DNA from: Gammaproteobacteria bacterium UBA6968
GTDB taxonomy: Bacteria > Pseudomonadota > Gammaproteobacteria > Pseudomonadales > Azotimanducaceae
DNA length: 12,193 nucleotides
Reading direction: 5' to 3'
Assembly: GCA_002450255.1 (NCBI GenBank)
Contig: DJYW01000025.1
Location: forward strand, 1-12,193
This document shows, piece after piece, positions 1 to 8,821 of this stretch. The notes beneath the pieces are model-generated. The model was given only the letters and a program-made list of their open reading frames with translations. It ran no database searches and was not told where the DNA came from. Both the position numbers and the translations under genes were made by a program. Positions within the stretch are counted from its first letter, which is position 1, and every line of letters begins with the position of its first letter.

Positions 1-2
1 CG

Positions 3-461
3 CAAAATAGCGGGGCGCAAGACGCTGAACTGGAAAATGCAGCGCCGGTCGAGAACACTTTAGGCGATTCGGGTTCAGCAAACGTTTTGGCGCTAGGTAG
101 TCTGGTCGGTTTGGTGCAATCGGACTTCTTCTTCCTCGCAAAGAGCACTCGATCTGACGCGAAAGGCGCGGTTGTTGGTGCGCTTTGGCTTAAATCCGGT
201 TCAGCGCGCCCTCAAGAATTGGTGCGAGGTGTCAGCGCTTTACAGTTGCTGTTTGTCGTGCGCCGCAGCTGTCAGCCGAATATGTCGTGCATCCGGCCTT
301 ATAACGTGCTTCCCGCCAAACAGATACGCACAGGCGATTGGATTTTGGGTGTGTGGGTTACTTTGACCGTGGATAATTCGTCCGTAGCTGCTGCGGTGGC
401 GCAACCAACGCCGAAGTCCTACCAGCGCGTTCTGATTCTCGGTCGTGCGGTCCGCGTTTAA
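3..461 (+). CDS. PilW-like minor pilin assembly protein, C-terminal part (5' end outside window)
   Basis: The reading frame is open from the window's left edge to TAA at 459-461 and gives 152 residues of a C-terminal domain; the N-terminal pilin helix lies outside. The stretch ALWLKSGSARPQELVRGVSAL followed by QLLFVV (about residues 61-87 of the visible part), and the later GDWILGVWVTLTV, match the PilW pattern: an ALYR-type strand, then P-Q-E-L-V-E-G-V-E-x-L-Q, then D-W-x-x-V-x-x-V-x-V-x-L. PilW family proteins are minor type IV pilins that form the tip or initiation complex with FimT/FimU, PilV, PilX and PilY1 in the inner membrane and periplasm. The following pilin-like gene on the same strand, overlapping or 13 bases downstream, supports this. 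A GspJ-type pseudopilin is the main alternative. Two cysteines in the middle (CQPNMSC) could form a disulfide. The visible part is intact with no internal stop. Confidence 0.68.
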   Translation, partial: QNSGAQDAELENAAPVENTLGDSGSANVLALGSLVGLVQSDFFFLAKSTRSDAKGAVVGALWLKSGSARPQELVRGVSALQLLFVVRRSCQPNMSCIRPYNVLPAKQIRTGDWILGVWVTLTVDNSSVAAAVAQPTPKSYQRVLILGRAVRV

Positions 462-474
462 GGCGCAAACTAGC

Positions 475-1161
475 ATGGGGATGAGTATATCGATGATCCC
501 GACATTGCCGGCAGGGTTATCAGGCTCAAAGTCACTGCAGCTGATTGACGTGCTTTTCGATTGTCTGGTCTTGGAGGCCTACCCGATTTCCCGTCAGCAC
601 ACAGCAGGGGGTCGGGCCATTGCACCGAGAGGAACCGTCTGTCCACGCTCTCGACAGCGAGGCTTCATACTGCTTATGTCTCTCTGGATGGTCTTATTCG
701 TGAGCGCCGCGGCAACTTTCAGCTTTGATCAAATCAATAGAGTGCAGCGATTACGTCAACTGGCTTTGCAGGCGGCTGTTCAGCGCGATTTAGTGAGCAG
801 CGCATTGTGGTACGCAACCTTCGACTGCTCTGCTACCGGCATACTCAATGCTCAGGACTATGCTGTTGCGGGCTACTCGGCAGATTGCACGCCTGCCAGC
901 CCGATGAAGAAAGCGAGCTGTTCTTGCCGGAATATTTCGGTCGGTCACCAGGCAAATCTGGCGCGAAGATCCGGGGCGGGAGCGGGCACTGGCGTCGCGA
1001 AGCGCGCAGCGATGACGCAAGCAAGTGGCCACAGCATTTGTGTACACAGTTTGCTGCTACAGCCTGCTTCGCCAACTGTTCGCCATTTTGAGGTGACAGC
1101 TCAGTTGTTTGATGCAGCGCAAAATAAGTTGGTAACACGGCGGCGCATCTTGCGCTGTTGA
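475..1161 (+). CDS. PilX/GspK-like minor pilin with prepilin cleavage motif
   Basis: The protein has a type III signal-like segment: the basic stretch PRSRQRG followed by FILLMSLWMVLFVSAAATF, with predicted cleavage after the Gly at 661-663. Residue +5 after cleavage is Met, not the Glu of major pilins, as in tip pseudopilins such as GspK. About 164 mature residues follow, with six or so cysteines and a last strand HFEVTAQLFDA typical of minor pilins. It follows the pilW-like gene directly, so a role in the type IV pilus tip complex is inferred. The start is uncertain. ATG 475 has AAGG 11 bases upstream; GTG 445 would overlap pilW by 17 bases; ATG 481 and 493 are also in frame. All of these give a leader of 56-72 residues, far longer than the usual 6-25. 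A good Shine-Dalgarno (GAGAGGAA, 627-634) sits just before in-frame GTC 637, which is not a start codon but would give a normal 8-residue leader. No pilY1 follows; the next gene is convergent. Confidence 0.6.
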   Translation: MGMSISMIPTLPAGLSGSKSLQLIDVLFDCLVLEAYPISRQHTAGGRAIAPRGTVCPRSRQRGFILLMSLWMVLFVSAAATFSFDQINRVQRLRQLALQAAVQRDLVSSALWYATFDCSATGILNAQDYAVAGYSADCTPASPMKKASCSCRNISVGHQANLARRSGAGAGTGVAKRAAMTQASGHSICVHSLLLQPASPTVRHFEVTAQLFDAAQNKLVTRRRILRC

Positions 1162-1403
1162 GTCTTTCGACTCGGTACACCCTCAACTGCTCTGGCGAAA
1201 CTGCTTGCACAAAATTTTTCTAACGGAACGAATCAGTTGCGTCTACCCCTTCATTCCCACAATCAAATTAGCTGATGCAAAGCGCCGTGTCATTTACGAT
1301 TTATTCGTAGCCCAGCGTGATCCTACCGGCAGTCGAACCCAGAGTTTTAGTCCCTGCAAATCATTATAAGAGTGCATCAAAGCCGGCTTTCGCAGCCCCA
1401 GTT
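1162..1403. other. Convergent intergenic region with small palindromes
   Basis: This gap separates two convergent genes. I find no coding frame and no hairpin followed by a T-tract. It contains a 5-bp hairpin overlapping the pilin stop codon (GAGTC/GACTC, 1160-1173), an AT-rich hairpin (TACGA/TCGTA, 1295-1309) and a perfect 12-base palindrome AAAGCCGGCTTT (1379-1390), 14 bases beyond the deaD stop. The last could help end deaD transcription, but the absence of a U-run makes this weak. Confidence 0.35.
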
Positions 1404-3170
1404 TTAGGTACGCTTTTTCTTTCGTGGTTTTCTTGCCGGAGTCGGTTTGTCTTTGACTGAGCCTTTGTGCTTATCGCCAGACCGTCCCGCGACCGCGTTA
1501 GGCTTTAGTTCGCTGATGTTAAGCTGCTGTCCCGCAACCCATACTTTTCGTAGTCCCTTAAAGATTTCATCCGGCATGCCTCTGGGTAAATCGATCAAGC
1601 TATGGTCGTCGAAAATCTTAATATGTCCAATAAATTTGCTGTCCAAGCCTGCTTCGTTGGCGATTGCGCCAACAATGTTGCCGGGCTTCACTTCGTGTTC
1701 GTGACCGACTTCAATACGATAGCGTTGCATGTCTTCGTCAGAATGCCTGGCATTGTCTCGGCCCGTTTTCCTCGGTGGCCTGTCGCCGCGGCGGTCCGAA
1801 TTGCGAGCGCGGTCTTTGAACGGATGATCTTCGCCTCTCGACTCAGGTCTATGCTTTAGGAGAAATGGCGCGTCGCCTTGGATTAACAGGGCCAGTGCAG
1901 CTGCAATGTCGGACGCGGGCGTATTATGCTCCTGTTGGTACTGCTCGATGAGTTTGCTAAACAACCCCAAGTCTTCGTTAGCAAGCGTATCGGTAATGCG
2001 TTGCTTGAACTTTGCGATGCGTTTGTCGTTGATGATTTCTACCGAGGGTAGTTCCATTAACTCAATTTTCTTGCGGGTTGCTCGCTCTATCGCTGCCAAC
2101 ATTCTCTTTTCGCGCGGAGCGACAAACAAAATAGCATCTCCCTCGCGTCCCGCGCGGCCGGTGCGTCCAATTCGATGCACATATGATTCGGTGTCGTAAG
2201 GAATGTCGTAGTTGATGACATGGCTCACGCGATCAACATCCAGGCCGCGAGCGGCCACATCGGTAGCGATCAGAATGTCGATCTTGCCGTCCTTAAACTG
2301 CTTAACGGTTCGCTCGCGTAATTTCTGCGCAATGTCACCATTCAAAGCAGCGGTTGCGAAGCCGCGCGCTTCCAGCTTGTCCGCCAGTTCAATGGTGGCG
2401 GTCTTGGTACGAACAAAAATCAGCAGGCCGTCGAAGCTCTCCGCTTCGAGTATTCGCGTGAGCGCATCCAGTTTATGCATTGGACTGACCTGCCAGTAGC
2501 GTTGGCGAATGGTGTCAGCGGTTTGGGTTTTGACCTTAATTGTTATTTGCGCGGGATCGGTTAAATGCTTGTTCGCGATGCGTCGAATCTGATCCGGCAT
2601 GGTCGCTGAAAACAGCGCGATCTGGCGATCCGGAGGGGTCTGTTCGAGCACCCACTCCACATCATCGATAAAGCCCATGCGCAGCATTTCGTCGGCTTCG
2701 TCGAGCACTAGCGTTTTTAGATTATCCAAGCGGAGAGTTTCGCGGCGCATATGATCCATGACACGTCCTGGTGTGCCCACCACAACGTGCACACCGCGCT
2801 GTAGTGCGCGAATTTGACTGCGATAATCCTGACCGCCGTAAATGGGTAGAACATGAAACCCTTTTAGTTTGGCGGCGTAGGTCTGGAACGCTTCGGCGAC
2901 CTGTATGGCAAGCTCCCGAGTTGGGGCTAATACCAACACTTGCGGTTTTTTTTGTTTCAGATCGATTTTCGACAAAATGGGTAGGGCAAAAGCGGCAGTT
3001 TTGCCAGTACCGGTTTGTGCTTGCCCCAATACATCTTGCCCTGCTAACAGCAGCGGGATGGTCTGAGCTTGAATGGGCGAGGGCGTCTCGTAACCGATAT
3101 CGCTGAGCGTGCCCAGGAGCGACGGTTTGAGCTCGAGGTCAGCAAAGCGAATAGAATTGTCAGCGGTCAT
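1404..3170 (-). CDS. deaD: DEAD-box ATP-dependent RNA helicase DeaD (CsdA)
   Basis: DeaD unwinds RNA duplexes with ATP and acts in the cytoplasm in 50S ribosome assembly, mRNA decay and cold adaptation. The 588 residues carry the full motif set: Q-motif with Gln34, Walker A AQTGTGKT (51-58), PTREL (83-87), TPGR (133-136), DEAD (157-160), SAT (188-190), FVRTK (252-256), ATDVAARGLD (302-311) and HRIGRTGR (332-339). A linker rich in Arg, Asp and Lys (about 440-480) leads to a DbpA-like RNA-binding domain (about 483-556) and a very basic tail ending RKPRKKKRT-like, which should add non-specific RNA affinity. Length and domain order fit DeaD rather than RhlB, RhlE or SrmB, which lack this RBD. The ATG at 3168-3170 has an AGGA Shine-Dalgarno about six bases upstream. 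The gene is monocistronic here, preceded by a long non-coding leader region and convergent with the pilin genes. Confidence 0.95.
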   Translation of the reverse strand: MTADNSIRFADLELKPSLLGTLSDIGYETPSPIQAQTIPLLLAGQDVLGQAQTGTGKTAAFALPILSKIDLKQKKPQVLVLAPTRELAIQVAEAFQTYAAKLKGFHVLPIYGGQDYRSQIRALQRGVHVVVGTPGRVMDHMRRETLRLDNLKTLVLDEADEMLRMGFIDDVEWVLEQTPPDRQIALFSATMPDQIRRIANKHLTDPAQITIKVKTQTADTIRQRYWQVSPMHKLDALTRILEAESFDGLLIFVRTKTATIELADKLEARGFATAALNGDIAQKLRERTVKQFKDGKIDILIATDVAARGLDVDRVSHVINYDIPYDTESYVHRIGRTGRAGREGDAILFVAPREKRMLAAIERATRKKIELMELPSVEIINDKRIAKFKQRITDTLANEDLGLFSKLIEQYQQEHNTPASDIAAALALLIQGDAPFLLKHRPESRGEDHPFKDRARNSDRRGDRPPRKTGRDNARHSDEDMQRYRIEVGHEHEVKPGNIVGAIANEAGLDSKFIGHIKIFDDHSLIDLPRGMPDEIFKGLRKVWVAGQQLNISELKPNAVAGRSGDKHKGSVKDKPTPARKPRKKKRT

Positions 3171-3588
3171 ATTTTTCCTGTTGCCACATCACGGACTAAT
3201 ACGCGTTATCGCCGTAACAACGGCGAGTTCGATATTCATCAGCAACGCATGCATTTATAACTTATCGTTTTGAAAGGACTGCTTGCCGACAGTTAGCTGT
3301 CGAGAACAAAGAGTGCTTAACGTGCGCTTGGTTAGCTAGGGGTTTGCCTCAATCGACTGCTGCTCTGCTAGTGGCTCGAAGCAGCGTCGAATCTTCTCAC
3401 AAAGTCCTTAGAAAACCGTTGGACGGCTAGCATTCCATTGAGTTAATGGCGCTCACACAGTTGCGCTTGTTAACCAGATTGCTGTAGCGACCGGTAGTTT
3501 GCCCTAACGGCTAAGCACGAGTCGCTTAAGATGAAATGAAAGCAGTGTTAAACGAGTCGGGATAGCCCCGACCGGTTTCAGGGCGCGG
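3171..3588 (-). promoter_or_regulatory. Candidate long structured 5' leader of deaD
   Basis: No plausible gene lies in this stretch. On the deaD strand it can form several perfect short hairpins: GTCGGG/CCCGAC (3556-3572), CCATT/AATGG (3435-3449), CGACAG/CTGTCG (3287-3302, 4-base loop) and CGCCGT/ACGGCG (3210-3225, 4-base loop, 40 bases before the ATG). A 16-codon open frame (about 3187-3237, MNIELAV...) ends 16 bases before the deaD start but lacks a clear Shine-Dalgarno. E. coli deaD is known to have a very long 5' untranslated region, and cold-shock genes often use leader structure to control translation. That this is one transcribed leader is inferred from the gap and the candidate promoter at 3589-3594. 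Confidence 0.4.
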
Positions 3589-3594
3589 ATTGTA
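3589..3594 (-). promoter_or_regulatory. Candidate -10 box (TACAAT) for deaD
   Basis: On the minus strand, TACAAT is followed by a GC-rich discriminator (CCGCGCCC), the pattern of growth-rate-controlled sigma-70 promoters. It would start a transcript near 3582 with a leader of about 410 bases. No good -35 hexamer is seen at 16-18 bases spacing (best CGAGCA), so this is tentative. Confidence 0.25.
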
Positions 3595-3883
3595 CAGCAA
3601 ATACAAGCTGCTGCTCGGTATTCTTTTAAGACGACGATAAATTAGCTGCACATTGGGCAAGGAGTCCGTCTTAGGGCTGGGCAAACGACTCGATCATTAC
3701 GCTTGCAAACGCATTTTATGTTGCGCCGCAAAAGGTCGAGGCGCGGTAGCTTAATCATCAAGGCTGCTAATTTGGTATTACGCCACTTAGCGCTTGGTGT
3801 TCTGCCGCTGCTCGTTTCGAATTCAATCTCGCGGGCTTGAATATTGAAGCCTACCAAGGGGTTGCAAGCCGCTTAGCAACGCA
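3595..3883. other. Non-coding stretch downstream of valS
   Basis: This is the 3' flank of valS. An open frame of 71 codons on the minus strand (3642-3857) has no Shine-Dalgarno, no recognisable family and odd composition, so I do not call it. Just after the valS stop there is an imperfect stem (GTTGC/GCAAC, 3861-3880) without a following T-tract on the minus strand; it may be a weak terminator or a 3'-end structure. Confidence 0.3.
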
Positions 3884-6673
3884 TCACCCCAACTCTGCTA
3901 ACTGTGCTACCTGTTCATTTAAGGTACCTAGCGCTGTTTCGATGTCTGCTGCCTTATGCTGTTCTTTCGCAACCACCTCTGCCGGCGCCTTCGCCACAAA
4001 CGATTCGTTGCCCAGCTTGCCCTGAATACGTTTCAGTTCTTTAGTGAGTTTTTCTAACTCTTTGTCTAGGCGTTGGCGTTCCGCGGCAACATCTATCAAA
4101 CCGGCGAGCGGAACCATAACTTTAAGGTCGCCGACCAAGGCAAGGGCGTTAGGAGGCGCTGTTTCGACTGCCGCGAGCCAATTAATGTCGCCGACATTCG
4201 CCAGTCGTTGTAGGACATCTTTGTCACGCTCGGCGCGCTCGCGATCCTCTTGGTTACCCCCCTGTAATAGCAGATTAACCGCCTGACTGGGTTTTATGTT
4301 GGCTTCGCCACGAATGGTTCGGACGCCGGTGATAATCGCTTTCAGCCAATTCACTTGTGCTTCGGCTTGGGCATCGAGCGTAAATTCATCGGTCTGCGGA
4401 AACGCTTGCAACATAATTGTTTCGCCGCTGATGTTGAGCCGCTCGCGCAGGGTCTGCCAGAGTGTTTCTGTGATAAAAGGAATGATCGGGTGCGCTGCCC
4501 GCAGGAGCGCTTCGAGGACGCGCAGCAAGTTAAGCTTTGCCGCATTCTTTGCGTTTTCGGTTTCTGCATCTGTGTCTTCGCGCCAGAAAAGTGGTTTGCA
4601 AAACTCCAGATACCAGTCGCAGTATTCCCCCCAAGCAAATTCGTAGACGCTGCTAGCATAGAGGTCGAAGCGATAGGTTTTTAGAGCTAACTCACTGTCT
4701 TGTATTAAGCGATGCATTTGGCTGTTGACCCAGCGGTCGATGATGCTGGGGGCGGCACTCTGTGCTTTTGCGATGTCCAGGTCTTCGGTATTCATAAACA
4801 CGAAGTTGGCTGCATTCCATAGTTTGTTACAGAAATTGCGATAGCCTTCGATGCGGTTTAAATCAAAGCGCACGTCGCGACCGGTCGTGGCAAGAGCGCA
4901 AAAAGTAAATCGCAGTGCATCACAGCCATAGGCTGGTATGCCGTCGGGAAAGTCGCGACGCGTGGCCTGCTCGATACGCTTCGCCATTTTTGGTTGGGTT
5001 AGATTGCTGGTTCGTTTGGTAACCAGCGCGTCGAGTTCTATGCCGTCAATAAAATCCAGCGGATCAAGTCCGTTACCCTTGGTCTTCGACATCTTTTGAC
5101 CTTCAGCGTCACGCACTAGGCCATGGATATAAACGGTTTTGAACGGCACTTTGCCAGTGAAATGCTGGGTCATCATGATCATGCGAGCAACCCAGAAAAA
5201 GATGATGTCGTGGCCAGTAACGAGTACGGAGGAAGGCAAAAAGTCCTCCAAAGTGGCCGTTTCATCCGGCCAGCCTAAGGTGGCGAACGGCCACAGCGCC
5301 GAGGAAAACCAGGTTTCTAAAACATCGTCGTCTTGGCGCAAGGTGACATCGTCAGACAGATCGTACTTGCGGCGCGCCTCGGCTTCCGTTGCTGCCACGT
5401 AAATCTTGCCTGCATCGTCGTAAAAAGCCGGTATGCGATGTCCCCACCAGAGTTGCCGACTAATGCACCAATCTTTGATTTCACGCATCCAGGCGAAATA
5501 GGTATTTTCATATTGTTTTGGCACAAACTGAATGTCGCCGTTTTCGACTGCGGCAATTGCAGGCTCGGCTAACGGCGCAATCTTTACGAACCATTGGTCC
5601 GTTAAATACGGCTCGATAACGGCGCCAGACCGATCGCCGCGTGGCACCATTAGCTTGTGGTCGTCGATCTTTGCGAGCAGCCCAAGGTTGTCCATGTCGG
5701 CCACGATGGTTGTGCGAGCGAGGCCGCGATCCAGGCCGCGATAGGCCTCTGGGACAGTTTCGTTAAGCGCGGCCGTATCGGTGAAGATATTGATAAGCGG
5801 CAGGTCGTGGCGAGCGCCCACCTCGTTGTCGTTAAAGTCATGCGCTGGCGTGATTTTCACACAGCCGGTACCGAATTCGCGATCAACATAATGATCAGCA
5901 ATCACCGGGATTGGTCGATCAACCAAAGGCAGCTGCACATGACTGCCAATGAGATGTGCGTAGCGCTCGTCATCTGGGTGCACGGCTACTGCGGAATCGC
6001 CGAGCATGGTTTCCGGGCGAGTAGTTGCAACAGTCAGGTGGGTTTCGCCGTTTGCGGTTTTGGCGCCATCGAGAAGCGGATATTTAAAGTGCCATAAATG
6101 CCCGTTTTCTTCTGTATTTTCAACTTCCAAATCGGAAATAGCGGTGCGCAATACCGGGTCCCAATTGACTAATCGCTTGCCGCGATAAATCAACCCTTCA
6201 TCATGTAAGCGCACAAAAACTTCGGTGACGGCTTTGGCGTACCCGGGATCCATGGTGAACCGATCACGCGACCAGTCCAGGCTCGAACCTACGCGACGTA
6301 TTTGTTGGGAGATATTGTTGCCCGACTCATTTTTCCACGCCCAGACGCGCTCTAGGAATTTTTCCCGACCCAGGTCGTAGCGTGTTTGTTGGCTTTCTGC
6401 GAGCTGTCGTTCGACCAACATTTGCGTGGCGATGCCCGCGTGATCCGTGCCCATTTGCCAGAGCACCTTGCCGCCTTGCATGCGCTGATATCGAATCAAG
6501 GTATCCATTAGCGTGTGCTGAAACGTATGGCCCATGTGCAGGCTACCGGTTACGTTCGGCGGTGGAATCAAAATGCAATAGGGGTCGCCGTTGCCGCTGG
6601 GTGCGAAATAGTCGGCTGACTCCCATTGCTGATATAGCTCCGCCTCAATGTCCTGGGGCTTAAATTTTTCCAT
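3884..6673 (-). CDS. valS: Valine--tRNA ligase (ValRS)
   Basis: This class I aminoacyl-tRNA synthetase charges tRNA-Val in the cytoplasm. The 929 residues fit the bacterial length. Seen in order: the [13 protein letters not shown] signature (37-49, HIGH-type HMGH at 46-49), the CP1 editing domain with [15 protein letters not shown] (217-231) and [11 protein letters not shown] (276-286, which removes mischarged threonine in the family), the [14 protein letters not shown] segment (402-415), the KMSKT loop (527-531), the GRDVRFD and [12 protein letters not shown] anticodon-domain entry (598-622), and a C-terminal heptad-rich coiled-coil arm (about 860-929). The nucleotide-binding loop reads KMSKT instead of the more usual KMSKS, a tolerated change. 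It is the last gene of pepA-holC-valS, starting 29 bases after holC. The Shine-Dalgarno before ATG 6673 is poor (GAGTGGA lies too far upstream), so translation may partly depend on coupling to holC. Confidence 0.97.
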   Translation of the reverse strand: MEKFKPQDIEAELYQQWESADYFAPSGNGDPYCILIPPPNVTGSLHMGHTFQHTLMDTLIRYQRMQGGKVLWQMGTDHAGIATQMLVERQLAESQQTRYDLGREKFLERVWAWKNESGNNISQQIRRVGSSLDWSRDRFTMDPGYAKAVTEVFVRLHDEGLIYRGKRLVNWDPVLRTAISDLEVENTEENGHLWHFKYPLLDGAKTANGETHLTVATTRPETMLGDSAVAVHPDDERYAHLIGSHVQLPLVDRPIPVIADHYVDREFGTGCVKITPAHDFNDNEVGARHDLPLINIFTDTAALNETVPEAYRGLDRGLARTTIVADMDNLGLLAKIDDHKLMVPRGDRSGAVIEPYLTDQWFVKIAPLAEPAIAAVENGDIQFVPKQYENTYFAWMREIKDWCISRQLWWGHRIPAFYDDAGKIYVAATEAEARRKYDLSDDVTLRQDDDVLETWFSSALWPFATLGWPDETATLEDFLPSSVLVTGHDIIFFWVARMIMMTQHFTGKVPFKTVYIHGLVRDAEGQKMSKTKGNGLDPLDFIDGIELDALVTKRTSNLTQPKMAKRIEQATRRDFPDGIPAYGCDALRFTFCALATTGRDVRFDLNRIEGYRNFCNKLWNAANFVFMNTEDLDIAKAQSAAPSIIDRWVNSQMHRLIQDSELALKTYRFDLYASSVYEFAWGEYCDWYLEFCKPLFWREDTDAETENAKNAAKLNLLRVLEALLRAAHPIIPFITETLWQTLRERLNISGETIMLQAFPQTDEFTLDAQAEAQVNWLKAIITGVRTIRGEANIKPSQAVNLLLQGGNQEDRERAERDKDVLQRLANVGDINWLAAVETAPPNALALVGDLKVMVPLAGLIDVAAERQRLDKELEKLTKELKRIQGKLGNESFVAKAPAEVVAKEQHKAADIETALGTLNEQVAQLAELG

Positions 6674-6702
6674 TACAGTGCGTTAATCCACTCTTGCCGG
6701 GT

Positions 6703-7173
6703 TTAATTTTCCCAGTCTTTGATGTCGTGATGCGATAGATGGTAACCGCGTGTTTGGTAGTGCCGATAGCGTGCTCGGCCGGCTTCTTTTTGGTCGGCCA
6801 CGATGATTTCCGCGACGCGATCGAAGCGCCCAAAAAATTGCGGCACGTCTGGTGCTAGATTGATCATGCAGCCGTTGTCCAGGCGGGGCGCAGCAGTTTT
6901 AGTTAAGGTTGCTTCCGCCGTCGCGGTAAAACCAATGTGAATCGGATACAGCTGCAGTGTGTCACCGGCAAGGTCTAGGCGCGCATGCGGCAGGAATCGG
7001 TGCGCAGGATAATCCCAGAGCAACTCGTCTACGGCTTCGGCGTCAGCCTCTGTGCCGGTGTGAATGTGCACAGGCATATCATTTTGACGCGCACGGAGGG
7101 CGAGCTGACAAGCGAACCGCATGGCGGCAGCCTGTCCGACATCTTCCAACACATAAAAGTCGACGCGCGTCAT
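6703..7173 (-). CDS. holC: DNA polymerase III chi subunit
   Basis: Chi links the clamp-loader complex, through psi, to single-stranded-DNA-binding protein at the replication fork. The 156 residues fit the family (about 145-155). Recognisable features are the N-terminal FYVLEDVGQAAAMRFACQLA-type helix region, LLWDYPAHRFLPHAR (51-65), PIHIGF (77-82), and the conserved C-terminal half with INLAPDVPQFFGRFDRVAEI (104-123) and the Arg/Tyr-rich ARYRHYQTRGYHLSHHD (134-150). The ATG lies six bases after the pepA stop, so the two genes are almost certainly co-transcribed and probably translationally coupled. The pepA-holC-valS order is a conserved gammaproteobacterial arrangement, which strengthens the assignment. 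Confidence 0.93.
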   Translation of the reverse strand: MTRVDFYVLEDVGQAAAMRFACQLALRARQNDMPVHIHTGTEADAEAVDELLWDYPAHRFLPHARLDLAGDTLQLYPIHIGFTATAEATLTKTAAPRLDNGCMINLAPDVPQFFGRFDRVAEIIVADQKEAGRARYRHYQTRGYHLSHHDIKDWEN

Positions 7174-7179
7174 AGTGCA

Positions 7180-8628
7180 CTAACATTGACTGACGAGGTA
7201 ATTAAACAACATCGGTACCGGTCTGCCGCTTGAGCCTTTGCGCGCGCCGCCATGAAATGCGCTTCCCGCTACATCTAGATGAGCCCATGGTACGCCGTCT
7301 ATAAATCGCGCTAAGAAACAGGCTGCGGTCACGCTACCTGCTTCGCGGCCACCGATGTTGGCCATATCAGCAAAGTTAGAATTCAGGGCGGTTTGATAAT
7401 CGCTCCACAATGGCATGCGCCAACCGCGGTCGTTACCGTCTTCGCCGGCTGCAAGCAGATTTTCCGCCAGTTTATCGTCGTTGGCGTACAGGCCTGAGGC
7501 GTGGCTGCCCAGTGCGACAATGCAGGCACCGGTGAGTGTGGCGACGTCAACAATGGCTTTTGGCTTAAATTTTTGGACGTGGGTGAGGGCGTCGCAAAGC
7601 ACCAGACGGCCTTCTGCGTCGGTGTTGAGGATCTCCACTGTTTTGCCTGATGAGGTTGTCACGATGTCACCCGGGCGCGTGGCGCGACCGCTCGGCATAT
7701 TCTCGGCGGCGGCCACAACGGTGATCAAATTCAGCGGAAGCTTGGCGTCGATCGCTGCTTTAGTCGCACCGAGAACGGCAGCCGCGCCGCACATATCGAA
7801 CTTCATCTCATCCATGCCAGGCGGTGGCTTTAGCGAGATGCCGCCGGTGTCGAAGGTGATGCCTTTACCGACCAGTGCAACCGGAGCGGCTTTAGCTTTC
7901 CCGCCCTTGTACTCGATGATGATCATACGGCCAGGATTGTCGCTGCCCTTGGATACGGACATAAAGGCGCCCATACCCAATTCAGTCATTTTTTTCTCGT
8001 CGAGTTGAGTCACAGATACTTTGTCCTGCCGCCCCAATTTACGCGCTTCACTCAACAGATAGTTGGGGGTGCAGACATTCGGCGGTTCGTTACCCAGGTC
8101 CTTTGCCAGTTTTAGACCAGCATCTAAAGCGTTGCTGAGTTTTACTTGGGCGCGTAACGCTGCGCTGTCAGCTTCGCCGCCCAGGAAACGCACCCTAGCC
8201 AGCGTTGGCGCTGGTGCGGGCTTGCTTTTGTAGGTAGTGAATCGGTAGCTCGCATGAGACAAAGCCTGCATTACCGTTGCGCCAACCCACGCGCTGTTGC
8301 GGCCTTTGACGCGGACATCGTTCACCGCGGTGACCGCTTGATTTATCGGCAGTTTGGTTAACTGTGTCGCCAGAACAGAGCTGGCTTTGACAAATTCTGC
8401 CGGGCTTAGCGGGTTGTTTAAGCCACCCATGATTAGCAGTCGGTCAACGGCTCCGCTTAGAGGCACGCTAACGAATTCGCCTAGCTTGTCATTAAAATCC
8501 TGCGTGTTTTGCTTAAGTTCTGCTTGCAGATTGTGGGCGCGTGCATAGCGTCGTGCAGATCTCAGGTCGGTTGCCAGGCAAGGGGTGCGGAGGTCAGCGA
8601 TTGCATCGCTAGCTAGAGCATATTTCAT
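7180..8628 (-). CDS. pepA: Leucyl aminopeptidase PepA (M17 family)
   Basis: PepA is a hexameric two-metal cytosolic aminopeptidase that releases N-terminal residues. In E. coli it also binds DNA, in XerCD recombination and carAB regulation. The 482 residues hold the non-catalytic N-terminal domain (1-150) and the catalytic domain. The signature NTDAEGRL is at 335-342. By comparison with E. coli PepA, with a constant 15-residue offset, the metal ligands are Lys255, Asp260, Asp278, Asp337 and Glu339, and the catalytic residues are Lys267 and Arg341; all are present. GKGITFDTGGISLK spans 254-267. It is the first gene of the pepA-holC-valS operon. ATG 8628 has only a weak Shine-Dalgarno (AAGA), and a TACAAT box at 8664-8669 would give a leader of about 29 bases. 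In many gammaproteobacteria lptF and lptG run divergently from this side; here an RDD gene on the same strand takes that place. Confidence 0.97.
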   Translation of the reverse strand: MKYALASDAIADLRTPCLATDLRSARRYARAHNLQAELKQNTQDFNDKLGEFVSVPLSGAVDRLLIMGGLNNPLSPAEFVKASSVLATQLTKLPINQAVTAVNDVRVKGRNSAWVGATVMQALSHASYRFTTYKSKPAPAPTLARVRFLGGEADSAALRAQVKLSNALDAGLKLAKDLGNEPPNVCTPNYLLSEARKLGRQDKVSVTQLDEKKMTELGMGAFMSVSKGSDNPGRMIIIEYKGGKAKAAPVALVGKGITFDTGGISLKPPPGMDEMKFDMCGAAAVLGATKAAIDAKLPLNLITVVAAAENMPSGRATRPGDIVTTSSGKTVEILNTDAEGRLVLCDALTHVQKFKPKAIVDVATLTGACIVALGSHASGLYANDDKLAENLLAAGEDGNDRGWRMPLWSDYQTALNSNFADMANIGGREAGSVTAACFLARFIDGVPWAHLDVAGSAFHGGARKGSSGRPVPMLFNYLVSQC

Positions 8629-8821
8629 AGGATGTCATTCTTTTAAAGCGTCAAAGGTCACCGATTGTATGCGGCAAGGCGTTAGGACGGAATAGGTGGT
8701 AGAAATTAGGCGGCTAGAATTTTGCGATTGCTGTGGTTGTCGGCGTCTGCAGAGACTTCCATCCTGGAGGCGATAGCGCAGCAAAGGCTGTAAACGATGA
8801 TACGCGGCAGCTAGCGTGTCT
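8629..8821. other. Intergenic region between RDD gene and pepA
   Basis: This gap holds the candidate pepA promoter. It also has a plus-strand GGCTAGAAT (TAGAAT at 8715-8720) that resembles a -10 box pointing away from pepA, where no plus-strand gene now follows. A minus-strand open frame (8635-8895) overlaps the RDD gene and shows no family features, so I read it as non-coding. No T-tract terminator for the RDD gene is seen. Confidence 0.35.
8664..8669 (-). promoter_or_regulatory. Candidate -10 box (TACAAT) for pepA-holC-valS
   Basis: The minus-strand sequence CATACAAT sits about 36 bases before the pepA ATG, a normal distance for a promoter with a short leader. The -35 region at 17 bases spacing (TTCCGT) matches the consensus only partly. 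Confidence 0.35.

Noticed and set aside
1160..1173. Hairpin GAGTC/GACTC at the pilin stop as a terminator
   Set aside because: It has only five base pairs and no T-tract follows.
1320..1365. Minus-strand GGGTTCGACT resembling a tRNA or tmRNA T-arm
   Set aside because: The T-stem pairs only partly, and no acceptor stem, D-arm or anticodon arm can be built around it.
3556..3572. Hairpin GTCGGG/CCCGAC as the valS terminator
   Set aside because: It lies about 310 bases past the valS stop and is followed on the minus strand by TCGTTTAA, too weak a T-run.
3642..3857. 71-codon minus-strand open frame between valS and deaD
   Set aside because: There is no ribosome binding site, no known family pattern, and a biased composition rich in Arg, Cys and Lys that looks non-coding.
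3884..6673. KMSKT instead of KMSKS in ValRS as a sign of a defect
   Set aside because: The Ser-to-Thr change is conservative and is tolerated in class I synthetases; all other motifs are intact.
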